Part shown: one piece after another, positions 55,923-64,000 of the stretch
Layout: each line of letters opens with the position of its first letter
How positions within the stretch are numbered: the first letter of the stretch is position 1
Origin: Porphyrobacter sp. AAP60
Lineage (GTDB): Bacteria; Pseudomonadota; Alphaproteobacteria; Sphingomonadales; Sphingomonadaceae
Reading direction: 5' to 3'
DNA length: 64,000 nt
Assembly (NCBI RefSeq): GCF_001296025.1
Contig: NZ_LJHV01000004.1
Coordinates: forward strand, 1 to 64,000
Made by a program: the position numbers and the translations under genes
Notes under the pieces: model-generated
The model's input: the letters and a program-made list of their open reading frames with translations, nothing else
What the model was told of the DNA's origin: nothing
The model's database searches: none

Positions 55923-56453
55923 ATGACCACCAAGACCAACCGGCTGGCCTCCGGCAAATGGGCCCGGCTCACGCTCGGCGCGGTCGCTGCGACTGCGTTG
56001 ACTGCGGCCTCTGCCACCCCTGCAATGGCTGACGACCACCGCGATCGCGGCGGGATCGGCGCCGGCGAGATTATTGCAGGCGCTGTGGTGATCGGCGGCA
56101 TCGCGGCCTTGGCCGGTGCGTTTGACAATAATCGCGGCGATCGGCGCTATGCCTACAATGATCGCAATTTCCGCGGTAATCGCGGAAACTTTGGCATCAA
56201 CCCGCGTACCGCTGTGGATCGCTGCGTCCGCGCAGCCGAGAACCAGGCGCGTCGCTTCGGCGGATACCGCTATGCCGACGTGATCGACGTGCGCGATGTT
56301 GATCGCACCCGCAATGGCTTCCGCGTGAAGGGCCGGATCGATGTGGGTGGTGGCTGGAATGCCCGTGGCTCGGATCGTGGTCGGTTCACCTGCCGGATCG
56401 ATGGGCGCGGCGCACCGCGGATCGACTTCAGCGGTGTTCGCGGCCTGCGCTAA
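55923..56453 (+). CDS. Exported glycine-zipper/Cys-pair protein (paralogue 1)
   Basis: 176 residues from ATG 55923. Signal peptide (RLTLGAVAATALTAASATPAMA). Then a glycine-zipper-like segment GAGEIIAGAVVIGGIAALAGAFDN (about 45-68), an Asn/Arg/Gly-rich spacer, and a C-terminal domain (about 100-176) with VDRCVRAAENQARRFGGYRYADVIDVRDVDRTRNGFRVKGRIDVGG and FTCRIDGRGAPRIDF; the two Cys probably pair. Function unknown. Tandem paralogue of the next gene; terminator follows. Confidence 0.8.
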   Translation: MTTKTNRLASGKWARLTLGAVAATALTAASATPAMADDHRDRGGIGAGEIIAGAVVIGGIAALAGAFDNNRGDRRYAYNDRNFRGNRGNFGINPRTAVDRCVRAAENQARRFGGYRYADVIDVRDVDRTRNGFRVKGRIDVGGGWNARGSDRGRFTCRIDGRGAPRIDFSGVRGLR

Positions 56454-56497
56454 CCCTCTTCTGCATCGCGTATGTCGCTCTGGACGCGAGCACCAAC

Positions 56498-56540
56498 ATC
56501 GCCCCGCCTCTCTGAAAGGGAAGGCGGGGCGATTGTATTT
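56498..56540 (+). terminator. Terminator between the two paralogous exported proteins
   Basis: ATCGCCCCGCCT pairs with AGGCGGGGCGAT (12-bp stem), followed by TGTATTT. It separates the two transcription units, so the second gene has its own promoter in 56541-56637. Confidence 0.85.
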
Positions 56541-56637
56541 CGCGTCAAACGGTTCAGCACAGCGCAAGCCTGCGCCAGCTAACCTCTCCCACATCTGGGC
56601 GTTGGTGGGCGCTCGCATGGAAACAGGAGGGAGCATT

Positions 56638-57507
56638 ATGGCTCTGAAAATTCGTGCCCTGGCAGTTGCCGGTGCGCTTGCCGGTACCACCATGTTCGCC
56701 GCGCCGGCTTCGGCAGCGGTCCTTCCCGCAACCGGGCTGGGCACACCTTCAGCAGTGTTTGACAGCAGCCGCTATAATCCCGCATCCGCGACCGCCGATT
56801 GGGGTTGCCGCTGGAATTGCGGTTGGGGCCACCGGCGCGGATGGCGTCGCAACCGCGTTGGCGCGGGCGATGTACTGATTGGCGCTGCGATCATCGGCGG
56901 TATTGCTGCCATCGCCAGCAGCAACAACCGGCGCCAGCGGGATCGCGATGTCGTGATCGTCGAGCGCGATGTCCGCGATCGCGAATGGCGCGATGATAAC
57001 CGCCGGTATGATGATCGCCGCACGACGACACCGCGCAGCACCGGCGCAGCGGGCCTCGACAATGCAGTCAACCAGTGCCTTACCCGGATCGAGCGTGATG
57101 TGCGGGTCGATACGGTCGACAATGTCGATCGCACCGGCGCCGGCTGGGTGGTCAGCGGATTGCTGTTCAACGGTTCGCCGTTTCAGTGCCGGATCGGCAA
57201 TAGCGGGCAGATCGACGGCATCGATTACGGCGGCGGCTTTTCCGGCATCGGTTATTCGGGCGGAGCGGAAAGCCCGGCCCCGCGCGGCGAAGGCCAGTGG
57301 GATGACCGGCGCTATGCCACAGCGCGCATGGCGGTAGGCGGATCGGTTCGCCCCGATCTTGCCGTGCAGGAAGCACAGATGTCGTCCGCGCCGATGCAGG
57401 TGGCCCAGGGCCAGGCCAGACCAGTGGTCACTGACAGGATGCCCGCCTATCCCGGCGGGCCGATTCCGGGCGAGGAGATTCCCGAAACCATCGACGGCGA
57501 TCTGTAA
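56638..57507 (+). CDS. Exported glycine-zipper/Cys-pair protein (paralogue 2)
   Basis: 289 residues from ATG 56638 (AGGAGGGAG upstream; the open frame reaching back to 56341 is not used). Signal peptide, then CRWNCGWGHRRGWRRN (two Cys), GAGDVLIGAAIIGGIAAIASSN zipper (about 80-100), an Asp/Arg-rich region (DRDVVIVERDVRDREWRDDNRRYDDRR), and the same C-terminal module as the neighbour (AVNQCLTRIERDVRVDTVDNVDRTGAGWVVSGLLFNG...FQCRIGNSG), plus a disordered tail ending PETIDGDL. Likely arisen by tandem duplication. Function unknown; envelope-associated. Confidence 0.8.
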   Translation: MALKIRALAVAGALAGTTMFAAPASAAVLPATGLGTPSAVFDSSRYNPASATADWGCRWNCGWGHRRGWRRNRVGAGDVLIGAAIIGGIAAIASSNNRRQRDRDVVIVERDVRDREWRDDNRRYDDRRTTTPRSTGAAGLDNAVNQCLTRIERDVRVDTVDNVDRTGAGWVVSGLLFNGSPFQCRIGNSGQIDGIDYGGGFSGIGYSGGAESPAPRGEGQWDDRRYATARMAVGGSVRPDLAVQEAQMSSAPMQVAQGQARPVVTDRMPAYPGGPIPGEEIPETIDGDL

Positions 57508-57526
57508 TTCTTCGGGGGAGGGGGGG

Positions 57527-58171
57527 TTAGCTCCCCTCCCGCATGCCGCCATAGCTTGGCAGGCCCCATTCCCACCGGATCGCGGCGCTGCGCAGCGCAA
57601 AACCGCAGAAAAATCCCAGCACCCACGCCCATTCTCTCGCGATACCCAACTGCGGTGCGGCCAGCATTCCCGCCACCGTCAGCACCGCCGTGAATGCGGC
57701 AGGGGTGACGTAGAGTTCGGGGCTCATGATGATCGACGGGCGGCCCGCCACCACATCGCGGATGATCCCGCCCACGCACCCGGTAATCACGCCCATCAGC
57801 GCGGCAGGAACCGGCGGCACGCCATAGGCAATCGCCTTGGCACTGCCGAGTACGGCATAGGCGGCAAGCCCCGCGCCATCGGCGTAATCGAAACCCTTGC
57901 CGTCCCACATCCGCACCGGGGTGAACCAGGCGATCAGCGCCGTGCCCAAGCACACCGCGGCCACCCAGGCATCGGTGATCCAGAACACCGGCGCGCCGAT
58001 CAGCAGATCGCGCACCGTGCCCCCGCCCACGCCGGTGACCAGCGCGAAGAAGCCCATCGTCACGAAGGTCTGCCGCAGCCGCGCTGCCAGCACAGCGCCG
58101 GACAATGCAAACAGCGCGATCCCTGCCAGATCGAGCAGATCGAGAATCGGGGTCAGAACGGTCGGGTTCAT
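57527..58171 (-). CDS. TRIC cation channel family protein (YadS/UPF0126)
   Basis: 214 residues from ATG 58171, which overlaps the PepSY stop as ATGA. Two repeats of three transmembrane helices: LDLAGIALFALSGAVLAARLRQTFVTMGFFALVTGVGGGTVRDLLIGAPVF and the second GLAAYAVLGSAKAIAYG...ITGCVGGIIRDVVAGRPSIIMSPELYVTPAAF, each with the GGGxxRD motif. Prokaryotic TRIC homologues conduct K+; physiological role unclear. Forms an operon with the upstream gene. Confidence 0.92.
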   Translation of the reverse strand: MNPTVLTPILDLLDLAGIALFALSGAVLAARLRQTFVTMGFFALVTGVGGGTVRDLLIGAPVFWITDAWVAAVCLGTALIAWFTPVRMWDGKGFDYADGAGLAAYAVLGSAKAIAYGVPPVPAALMGVITGCVGGIIRDVVAGRPSIIMSPELYVTPAAFTAVLTVAGMLAAPQLGIAREWAWVLGFFCGFALRSAAIRWEWGLPSYGGMREGS

Positions 58172-58860
58172 CGCAGGTCGGCTCGCGTCCGGCGGCGGTG
58201 GAACATCAGCACACAGCCGATCACGGCGCCCGTCAGGCCGAGTGCGGCGAAGATGATCAGTACCGGATGGCTGGTGTCCTCCCGTTCGGACAGGTCCATG
58301 ATGTGCAGGCCCCAAGCGAAATCGAAGGCGCGCCACCAGCGGGTGCGCACCGCCTCTATCTCGCCTGTGTCACGCCCGACATAGACATTGGTGCCGTCTG
58401 CCAGCGCAACCTGCCACACGGCGAGTGGGCGGCGGAAATCGAACGGGGTGCTGTCGGCCGGGAACAGCGTCACCCGCTCTGCTGCTGCGCCGCCGATAAT
58501 CCGCTTGGCCACCAGTGCGCGGGCATCAGACGCATCCAGCGGATCGAGCGCCGCGCCGGTGGCGAAATCGACCCGGCTCACTGCCCCGTCCAGCGTGGTG
58601 AGGATGGCGACCGCGCGGCCATCCTGCATGGTGACGCGCATTTCCTTCAGGCTGGCTTCGGGCGCGGCGAGTGTGCTTCCGGGGATCGCCAGCGGCTGTG
58701 CGGGCGTTTCGCGCTTCAGATGTTCGCCCCGCACTTCCTCGATCGGGCGCGAAACCATCAGCAATCCGGTCGCCAGCCACATGACAATCGGCACGCCGAC
58801 CAGCCAACCGAGCCAGACGTGCCATTTGGCGAGCGAGCGCATGAGGGAAGTGGAAGCCAT
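58168..58860 (-). CDS. PepSY-domain membrane protein (iron-reductase-like)
   Basis: 230 residues from ATG 58860 (ATG 58872 possible). N-terminal helix (KWHVWLGWLVGVPIVMWLATGLLM), a PepSY-like periplasmic domain (about 50-185: MRVTMQDGRAVAILTTLDGAVSRVDFATGAALDPLDASDARALVAKRI), and a C-terminal helix (HPVLIIFAALGLTGAVIGCVLMFHRR). The HVWLGW His is the kind seen in PepSY-associated TM proteins linked to iron/siderophore uptake. Shorter than the 350-500 residue PepSY_TM proteins. Overlaps the TRIC gene. Confidence 0.82.
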   Translation of the reverse strand: MASTSLMRSLAKWHVWLGWLVGVPIVMWLATGLLMVSRPIEEVRGEHLKRETPAQPLAIPGSTLAAPEASLKEMRVTMQDGRAVAILTTLDGAVSRVDFATGAALDPLDASDARALVAKRIIGGAAAERVTLFPADSTPFDFRRPLAVWQVALADGTNVYVGRDTGEIEAVRTRWWRAFDFAWGLHIMDLSEREDTSHPVLIIFAALGLTGAVIGCVLMFHRRRTRADLR

Positions 58861-58884
58861 GCCGCGCCCCATGGCGAAGCAGGA

Positions 58885-60243
58885 TCAACCGTGCAAGATG
58901 TTCCCGATTGCCTCGGCCGCCGCGATACAATCAAGGTCGCGCCAGCGCGGGCCGATCACCTGCATTCCGCACGGCAGATCTGCCCCGAGGTAGTTCCCGC
59001 TGCCGATGGGCAGCACCGTGGCGGGCAGGTTGGGGAAGGTTGCCAGGCCGGCCCAGGCAAGGCCATTGCCGCCCGGTTCCTCCACCCCGTCGATATTGAT
59101 CGTGCCGCGGAACACCGCCTTGTCTCTATGCGGCACCGCCAGCACCGGCGCGGGCGGGGCGAGCACGAAATCGTAGGTTTCGAACACAGCATCCCACTGC
59201 GCGATGCATGCGGCCTGCGCATCGAGCAGATCGAACCAGTCGGTGGCCGAAGCCCGCTTGCCATCGGGCGCAGGCGCACCGCGTGCCATCACCACGTTCA
59301 TCATCTTGAGGTAGTGGCGGTATTGCAGCGCCTGATCGGGCAGCAGATCGCTGCCGCGATCAATCCGCAGGCCCGCTCGCGCAAGGGTTTCCAGCGCGGC
59401 TTCGGTCGGGGCCATCACGCTGGCATCGACGGGCGCATTGGGAAGCGCGGTGATCGCCAGCATCCGGCATTCGCTGATCGGGCGCGGTTTGCGGCGCAGC
59501 GGAACATCCGCGCCCACCTCCACCAGCAGCGCCAGATCGGGCGCGTTGCGGGCGAGCGGCCCGGCGATGCTGAGCGGGCTGTCATGCGCCGCGACAAAGC
59601 CATCGCGCCGGGACATGGCGGGATGGTCATGGCCGTGCTTGGGGATCAGGCCGTGGGTCGTCTTGTGGCCCCAGATGCCGCAGAAGTGCGCCGGGACGCG
59701 CACCGATCCGCCGATGTCGGTGCCGTAATCGCAAGCCACCATGCCGCTGGCGACTGCCGCCGCACTGCCACCGGATGATCCGCCGGGGGAACGGTCGGAA
59801 TTGTGCGGATTGCTGGTGCGGCCATAGACCGGGTTGAAACTCTGCCAGTCGGTCAGATCCACCGGCACGTTGGTCTTGCCGATGATCAATGCCCCCGCCG
59901 CCTTCAACCGCCTGACCAGCAGCGAATCCTTCGGCGCGATACTATCGCGAAACTGCGGGTGGCCGAAGGTGGTGGGCAGGCCCGCGACGTCGAAGCTTTC
60001 CTTGATCGTCATCGGCACGCCGAACAATGGCTGATCGAGCCGCCGCGCGGCGTTGTCCATTGCCTTGGCGGTTTCGTAGGCCCGTTCGAAATCGGGCACG
60101 GCCAGGGCATCGATGTTGGAATCCAGCTTTTCGACCCGCGTGATCGCGGCGTCCACAGCCTCGGCAACGCTGATCTTGCGGGTGCGGACAGCCAGTGCAG
60201 TTGCCAAAGCGCCCGATTTGTCGGTCAGTTGCGGATAGGCCAT
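58885..60243 (-). CDS. Amidase (amidase signature family)
   Basis: 452 residues from ATG 60243. Ser-cisSer-Lys triad: Lys in PMTIKESFDV (about 75), SSGGSAAAVASGMVACDYGTDIGGSVRVPAHFCGIWGHKTT with the cis-Ser and nucleophilic Ser (about 157-168). The GGSSGGSAA motif is intact. Hydrolyses amide bonds; indiscriminate annotation as GatA or amidase would be unwarranted; no gatB/C nearby, so not the tRNA amidotransferase. Cytoplasmic. Upstream of the PepSY gene on the same strand, 24 bases apart. Confidence 0.92.
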   Translation of the reverse strand: MAYPQLTDKSGALATALAVRTRKISVAEAVDAAITRVEKLDSNIDALAVPDFERAYETAKAMDNAARRLDQPLFGVPMTIKESFDVAGLPTTFGHPQFRDSIAPKDSLLVRRLKAAGALIIGKTNVPVDLTDWQSFNPVYGRTSNPHNSDRSPGGSSGGSAAAVASGMVACDYGTDIGGSVRVPAHFCGIWGHKTTHGLIPKHGHDHPAMSRRDGFVAAHDSPLSIAGPLARNAPDLALLVEVGADVPLRRKPRPISECRMLAITALPNAPVDASVMAPTEAALETLARAGLRIDRGSDLLPDQALQYRHYLKMMNVVMARGAPAPDGKRASATDWFDLLDAQAACIAQWDAVFETYDFVLAPPAPVLAVPHRDKAVFRGTINIDGVEEPGGNGLAWAGLATFPNLPATVLPIGSGNYLGADLPCGMQVIGPRWRDLDCIAAAEAIGNILHG

Positions 60244-60326
60244 GTGTGCGTAACTCTCCCCACTCTCGGTATCGGGACTTATCTGCCCTGGCGGCACGGC
60301 AAAAGCCTTTGTGCCAAATCAGTTGT

Positions 60327-61817
60327 TCAATCTATGCGCCGCAGCCTCGCCTTGATCCGCGCTGTTACATCGACCGGCAAGTAGAGCCCTTCGCCATGCG
60401 CGGTGATGATTCCGGTTTCCACCGTGCCGATAGTGATGCTGTAATCGGTGATCCGTCCCTCGCGCTGCGCCAGCGCCTGATCGATTTTTGCCCTGAGGCT
60501 GCTGAAATCGCTTTCGAAGTTCTGTTCCAGCGCTGATGTGATCGCATCCTGGAATCCGGGCGAATTGGCCAGCGCGAACAGGAATGCCTCGCCGGTGATG
60601 TCGGTTTCGCCCGTCACCGCCACATCGGCAAAGCGCACCTTGCGCGATCCTGCCTCGTTTTCGGGACGCGCGGTCAGCCAGATGGTGCCCTTGGCCTTGC
60701 CGACCACCGGCAAATCGGAGCGCGCGGCAAATTTCGCGCCCACCGCGATGCGGCCCTTGCCGGTGCCATAGACGCGAATGTTGGCGAAGCTGGCGGTAAC
60801 CGATCCATAATCCTCGATCACAAATGGCCGCTTCGCCCGCTTGGCCAAAGCCTCGGCGATGACCGGCTCCAGCACCGCATAATCGGCCACCACCGGCACG
60901 TGCAGCACTGACCGCACAGTGTCTTTTTCGCGCCGGGCCACAGGGGGCAGGGCAGCGGGGGTGACGGCTTCCGGCTTCATTCCGACGAAGGTTTCGAACA
61001 GGGCATCAAGGCCCAGCTGCAAGGTCAGCACCCGTCCCCTGACCTCGTAACCGCCATACCGGAACTGCTGCGGGGTGAGCCTGCCCCAGACCGCCGGGTC
61101 CTTCTCGTTCAGTTCGAACACCTCGTGCCCGGCGCGCCAGCCTTCGGTTGCGGTTTGCTTGACCGGGAGTTTTGCCAGCTCGCCCGCAACGATACGTTCG
61201 ACGTCACGCTTGATCGGGCGCAGCTCGCGATCGGCCTCGCTGGTGAAGGTAATCCGCTGTCCCATGAAATCGATACCGGGCTCCTTCGTCCAGCGGTAAT
61301 CGAGCTTCGATGTACCCGTCAGCCGCCATTCCGGTTGCAGATCGAGCCTCATCGCAAGGGCGACTTCAGCGGTGCCCGTGGCAGTTTCGCCCTTGAAGAT
61401 GCCTGCAACATCGCGTGCCGCCAGCGTCCCGTTGACAGGCAGGTTTACCACCAGCCTCTGCCCGCTGCCGCTCAGCCGCAGCCGTCCGCGCGTGACCTTG
61501 CCGACGATCCGGCATTTGATTTCGGGCGATTTGACCTTGAACAGCGCGAGATCGATGGTCTTTGGCGCGATGCATTCGCTTTCGGGTTGATCGATTTGCC
61601 ACAGCTCGCGCGGCACTTCACGCTCGAGCGCACGTTCCAGCGCTGCCAGATCAACATCGACATCCACCGCAATCCGCGAAGGATCTTTTGGGTAGGCGAT
61701 AGGGTCTGTCGCGCGCGGGGGCGCGTTGGTTTCGCCCTCCGCGCTATTGCTGCAGGCAGCCAACAGCGTCAGGCCGGCCAGCGCTACTGCAATGGAAACC
61801 TTGCGCCAAGCCGCCAC
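60327..61817 (-). CDS. DUF4403 lipoprotein
   Basis: 496 residues with a GTG start at 61817, where AAGGAACG gives the ribosome-binding site; the longer frame to 61862 has none. Signal peptide with lipobox (GLTLLAACS, Cys about 21). The DUF4403 body contains IAVDVDVDLAALERALEREVP and repeated beta-strands (PIKRDVERIVAGELAKLPVKQTATEGWRAGHEVFEL, SVTASFANIRVYGTGKGRIAVGAKFAA), two homologous tubular-lipid-binding-like halves. Family function unknown; predicted outer- or inner-membrane anchored, perhaps lipid transport. Monocistronic, 83 bases before the amidase gene. Confidence 0.86.
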   Translation of the reverse strand: MAAWRKVSIAVALAGLTLLAACSNSAEGETNAPPRATDPIAYPKDPSRIAVDVDVDLAALERALEREVPRELWQIDQPESECIAPKTIDLALFKVKSPEIKCRIVGKVTRGRLRLSGSGQRLVVNLPVNGTLAARDVAGIFKGETATGTAEVALAMRLDLQPEWRLTGTSKLDYRWTKEPGIDFMGQRITFTSEADRELRPIKRDVERIVAGELAKLPVKQTATEGWRAGHEVFELNEKDPAVWGRLTPQQFRYGGYEVRGRVLTLQLGLDALFETFVGMKPEAVTPAALPPVARREKDTVRSVLHVPVVADYAVLEPVIAEALAKRAKRPFVIEDYGSVTASFANIRVYGTGKGRIAVGAKFAARSDLPVVGKAKGTIWLTARPENEAGSRKVRFADVAVTGETDITGEAFLFALANSPGFQDAITSALEQNFESDFSSLRAKIDQALAQREGRITDYSITIGTVETGIITAHGEGLYLPVDVTARIKARLRRID

Positions 61818-61880
61818 TTTTCGTTCCTTATGTGCAATGTATGCAACGCGGTAGCGGATCATGCGGGCGCACGATAGCCG

Positions 61881-62714
61881 TCAGCCGGACTTTGTCCCGA
61901 CCGGCGTGACGTGCCGGCTTGCGCCGAGTGCCAGACCAAAGCCGAGGATCGGCGCCGCACCGTAACCGATCAGGGGATAGGGAAAGGGCGCGATGAATGC
62001 TATTATCCCGAACGCGATAATTAGCGCGGCGAGGGCGTAGCCTTCTTCTTGCGGCGCTGCTGCCCGGATGACCAGATACCAGAGCGGTGTCCCGAAAAGC
62101 ACCAGTCCCAGCGCGGCTGCCCCGGCCAGCGAATGCTCCGCTACATGGTCCAGCACACCCTCGGTATAGAGCTGCGGCGCGAGGTCGCCAGCGCCGAAGG
62201 TTGCGAGTGCCAGTGTCAGGCTTCCACCGGCGACAAGCGCGATGGTCAAAGAGCGGTGCAGCGCAGCCAGAGCCGCGCTCGCGGCGGCGAGGCCGGTGAG
62301 CACACCTGCGTCGGGTTGGAGAGCCAAAGCGACTGTGGCAATTGCCAGCAGCCACGGTCCGATGCGAGGCTCGCGCGCTGCGATCACAATGATCAAGGGC
62401 AGCAGCAGTGCACCCGAATGGAGAAAAAGCGCCCTTCCGAGCGGCAGCCAGCGCGACACCCCGTCAACATCGTGTTGAAGCAGCGGCGGCAGGAACAACA
62501 GCAGAAGCGCCGTTGCCGCAAAGCCGATCCGTGATCTTCGCCCTTCCGGCAGCCATCCCCACACGACCCACGCCAGCGCCAATGCCAGGGCGCCCGCGTT
62601 GACTGCAACCAGTCGCGCGGGCGCACCGAGGGCATAAAGGTAAGCCAGCCCGCCGAGCGACGGGAACAGCAAGGGCAGGGTGAGGCGCCAGCGATCAGAT
62701 GCTCGCCCCCACAC
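61881..62714 (-). CDS. Multipass membrane protein of unknown function
   Basis: 277 residues with about eight to nine predicted helices (LTLPLLFPSLGGLAYLYALG, NAGALALALAWVVWGWL, IGFAATALLLLFLPPLL, HSGALLLPLIIVIAA). No domain recognised; no charged catalytic motif. A loop carries DVDGVSRWLPLGRALFLHSG. Located between lpdA and DUF4403 on the same strand, 12 bases after lpdA stop, so it may ride on the lpdA transcript. Confidence 0.75.
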   Translation of the reverse strand: MWGRASDRWRLTLPLLFPSLGGLAYLYALGAPARLVAVNAGALALALAWVVWGWLPEGRRSRIGFAATALLLLFLPPLLQHDVDGVSRWLPLGRALFLHSGALLLPLIIVIAAREPRIGPWLLAIATVALALQPDAGVLTGLAAASAALAALHRSLTIALVAGGSLTLALATFGAGDLAPQLYTEGVLDHVAEHSLAGAAALGLVLFGTPLWYLVIRAAAPQEEGYALAALIIAFGIIAFIAPFPYPLIGYGAAPILGFGLALGASRHVTPVGTKSG

Positions 62715-62726
62715 CCCGTCTGCGCC

Positions 62727-64000
62727 TTACATGTGGATCGGCTTGCCCGTCACAGCCATCGCTGCCTCTTTCAGCGCTTCGGCGTGGGTGGGGTGGGCGT
62801 GGCAGGTGTAGGCGATGTCTTCGCTGGTCGCGCCGAATTCCATCGCGACGCAGGCCTCGGCGATCATCGTGCCTGCAAGGCTGGCGATGATCCACACGCC
62901 CAGCACCCGGTCGGTTTCTGCATCGGCGATGACCTTCACAAACCCTTCGGTGTCGCGGTTGGCCTTGGCGCGGCTGTTCGCCATCATCGGGAACTTGCCG
63001 ATCTTGACGGTGAGCCCGCGTTCCTTGGCCTGTTCCTCGGTGATGCCGACGCCGGCGATTTCGGGCGCGGTATAAACGACGCTGGGGATCACATCATGGT
63101 TCACGATGCCGGTGAGGCCCGCGATATTCTCGGCCACCGCGATGCCTTCATCCTCGGCCTTGTGGGCGAGCATCGGGCCGGGAACGACATCGCCGATGCC
63201 CCAGATGTTGGGCACAGACGTGCGGAAATCGTGGTCGATCTCGACCTGCCCGCGCGCATTGGTGGTGAGCCCCGCCTTGTCGAGCGCCAACCCGTCGGTA
63301 TTGGGGCGGCGGCCGATGGCGACCAGCACGTGGCTTGCTTCGAGCGTCTGCTCGTCGCCGCCTGCGGCTTTTTCGATGGTAAGGGTCACGGTCTTGCCGT
63401 CAACACTCGCGCCGGTGACCTTCTGGCCGAGCATCATAGCCATGCCCTGCTTCTTGAAGACCTTCTGCGCTTCCTTGCGCACATCGCCATCCATGCCGGG
63501 GAGCAATTGATCGAGATATTCGACCACGGTTACTTTCGCACCAAGACGCCGCCATACCGAGCCAAGCTCCAGCCCGATAACGCCGCCACCGATCACCACG
63601 AGGTGTTCGGGCACTTCATCAAGATCAAGCGCGCCGGTGCTGTCGACGATGCGCTTGCCCGCGTTGTCGACGGTGACGCCCGGGAGCGGGGTGACCGAGG
63701 AGCCGGTGGCGATCACGATGTCCTTGGCGGTGACCTTTTCGCCCGCGACGGTGACGGTGTGCGCGTCTTCAAACGCTGCATGGCCCTTGAGCCAAGTGAC
63801 CTTGTTCTTCTTGAACAGGAATTCGATCCCGCCGGTCAATTCGCCCACGGCCTTGGTCTTTTCGGCCATCATCTTGCCCAGATCGAGCGTGGGCGTGGCG
63901 GTGATGCCCCAGGTGGCGAAGTGGCCGTTGTTCGCCTCGTCAAACAGTTCCGAACCGTGGAGCAGCGCCTTGGAGGGAATGCATCCGACATTGAGGCAGG
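62727..64000 (-). CDS. lpdA: Dihydrolipoyl dehydrogenase (5' end beyond window)
   Basis: About 424 C-terminal residues; the frame is open to the right edge and the N-terminal 45 or so residues lie outside. At the edge CLNVGCIPSKALLHGSELFDEA gives the redox-active CxxxxC. Then ATGSSVTPLPGV, GGGVIGLELGSVWRRLGAKVTVVEYLDQLLPGMD (NAD binding, about residue 180 of the full protein) and the C-terminal interface HAHPTHAEALKEAAMAV with the catalytic His-Glu. FAD flavoprotein E3 of the pyruvate and 2-oxoglutarate dehydrogenase complexes; the complex genes would lie to the right. Its downstream neighbour is a membrane protein. Confidence 0.97.
   Translation of the reverse strand, partial: CLNVGCIPSKALLHGSELFDEANNGHFATWGITATPTLDLGKMMAEKTKAVGELTGGIEFLFKKNKVTWLKGHAAFEDAHTVTVAGEKVTAKDIVIATGSSVTPLPGVTVDNAGKRIVDSTGALDLDEVPEHLVVIGGGVIGLELGSVWRRLGAKVTVVEYLDQLLPGMDGDVRKEAQKVFKKQGMAMMLGQKVTGASVDGKTVTLTIEKAAGGDEQTLEASHVLVAIGRRPNTDGLALDKAGLTTNARGQVEIDHDFRTSVPNIWGIGDVVPGPMLAHKAEDEGIAVAENIAGLTGIVNHDVIPSVVYTAPEIAGVGITEEQAKERGLTVKIGKFPMMANSRAKANRDTEGFVKVIADAETDRVLGVWIIASLAGTMIAEACVAMEFGATSEDIAYTCHAHPTHAEALKEAAMAVTGKPIHM

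Overview
The window is a stretch of chromosome from an alphaproteobacterium, GC-rich (roughly 63-65 % by eye). Gene content and synteny fit the Sphingomonadales, probably the Erythrobacteraceae/Sphingomonadaceae: a rpsL-rpsG-fusA-tuf-S10-spc-alpha superoperon without infA or rpmJ, a MetZ-type sulfhydrylase, UbiK, DUF4403, TRIC and MarR/LuxR genes, and the Sphingomonadales-style palindrome beginning CTTCGTCATTGCGAG. The family-level placement is inference.

Left part (1-7.3 kb): a small exported protein, a lipoprotein with a cadherin-like and a sugar-dehydrogenase-like propeller domain, then a three-gene minus-strand operon. That operon has an Mrr-like nuclease with a C-terminal partner domain, a small middle component and a Rad50/SMC-like ATPase. 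It matches the ABC-three-component (ABC-3C) conflict systems, and it sits beside the 3' end of a tRNA-Gln(TTG) gene, the usual side for island integration.

7.4-33 kb: mostly single-copy metabolic and housekeeping genes in short operons (yghU, topoisomerase IB, nadE, DMT exporter, azoR/pirin/LysR, DUF421, GST-trhO-ilvE, tlyA, tspO, ubiK, recO, leuB, glycosyltransferases, TetR/membrane protein, metZ, HCCA isomerase, apaG, LysR, LuxR solo, MarR). Features of note here are: a perfect 30-bp palindrome with the ParB-binding parS consensus at 12.46 kb; a low-GC DUF3800 gene; a minus-strand RNA unit near 19.3 kb encoding an 18-residue ORF whose Shine-Dalgarno is complementary to the 16S 3' end over 14 nt; and two related palindromic elements. 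One of these (25.5-25.9 kb) carries a GIY-YIG nuclease gene whose start and stop codons lie inside the flanking palindromes. The other (19.67-19.78 kb) looks like the same element with the gene deleted.

33.2-54.3 kb: the complete ribosomal superoperon on the plus strand, rpsL-rpsG-fusA-tuf / rpsJ-rplCDWB-rpsS-rplV-rpsC-rplP-rpmC-rpsQ-rplNXE-rpsNH-rplFR-rpsE-rpmD-rplO-secY-adk / SRPBCC gene / rpsM-rpsK-rpoA-rplQ. It has three recognisable promoters and several intercistronic RNA hairpins, including a long one between rpsL and rpsG, an attenuator-like one in the S10 leader, and one on each side of rplO. rpsL naturally encodes Arg at position 88.

54.3-64 kb: a serine hydrolase, two tandem paralogous exported proteins, then a minus-strand run: TRIC channel, PepSY protein, amidase, DUF4403 lipoprotein, a membrane protein, and the 3' part of lpdA, which runs off the right edge.
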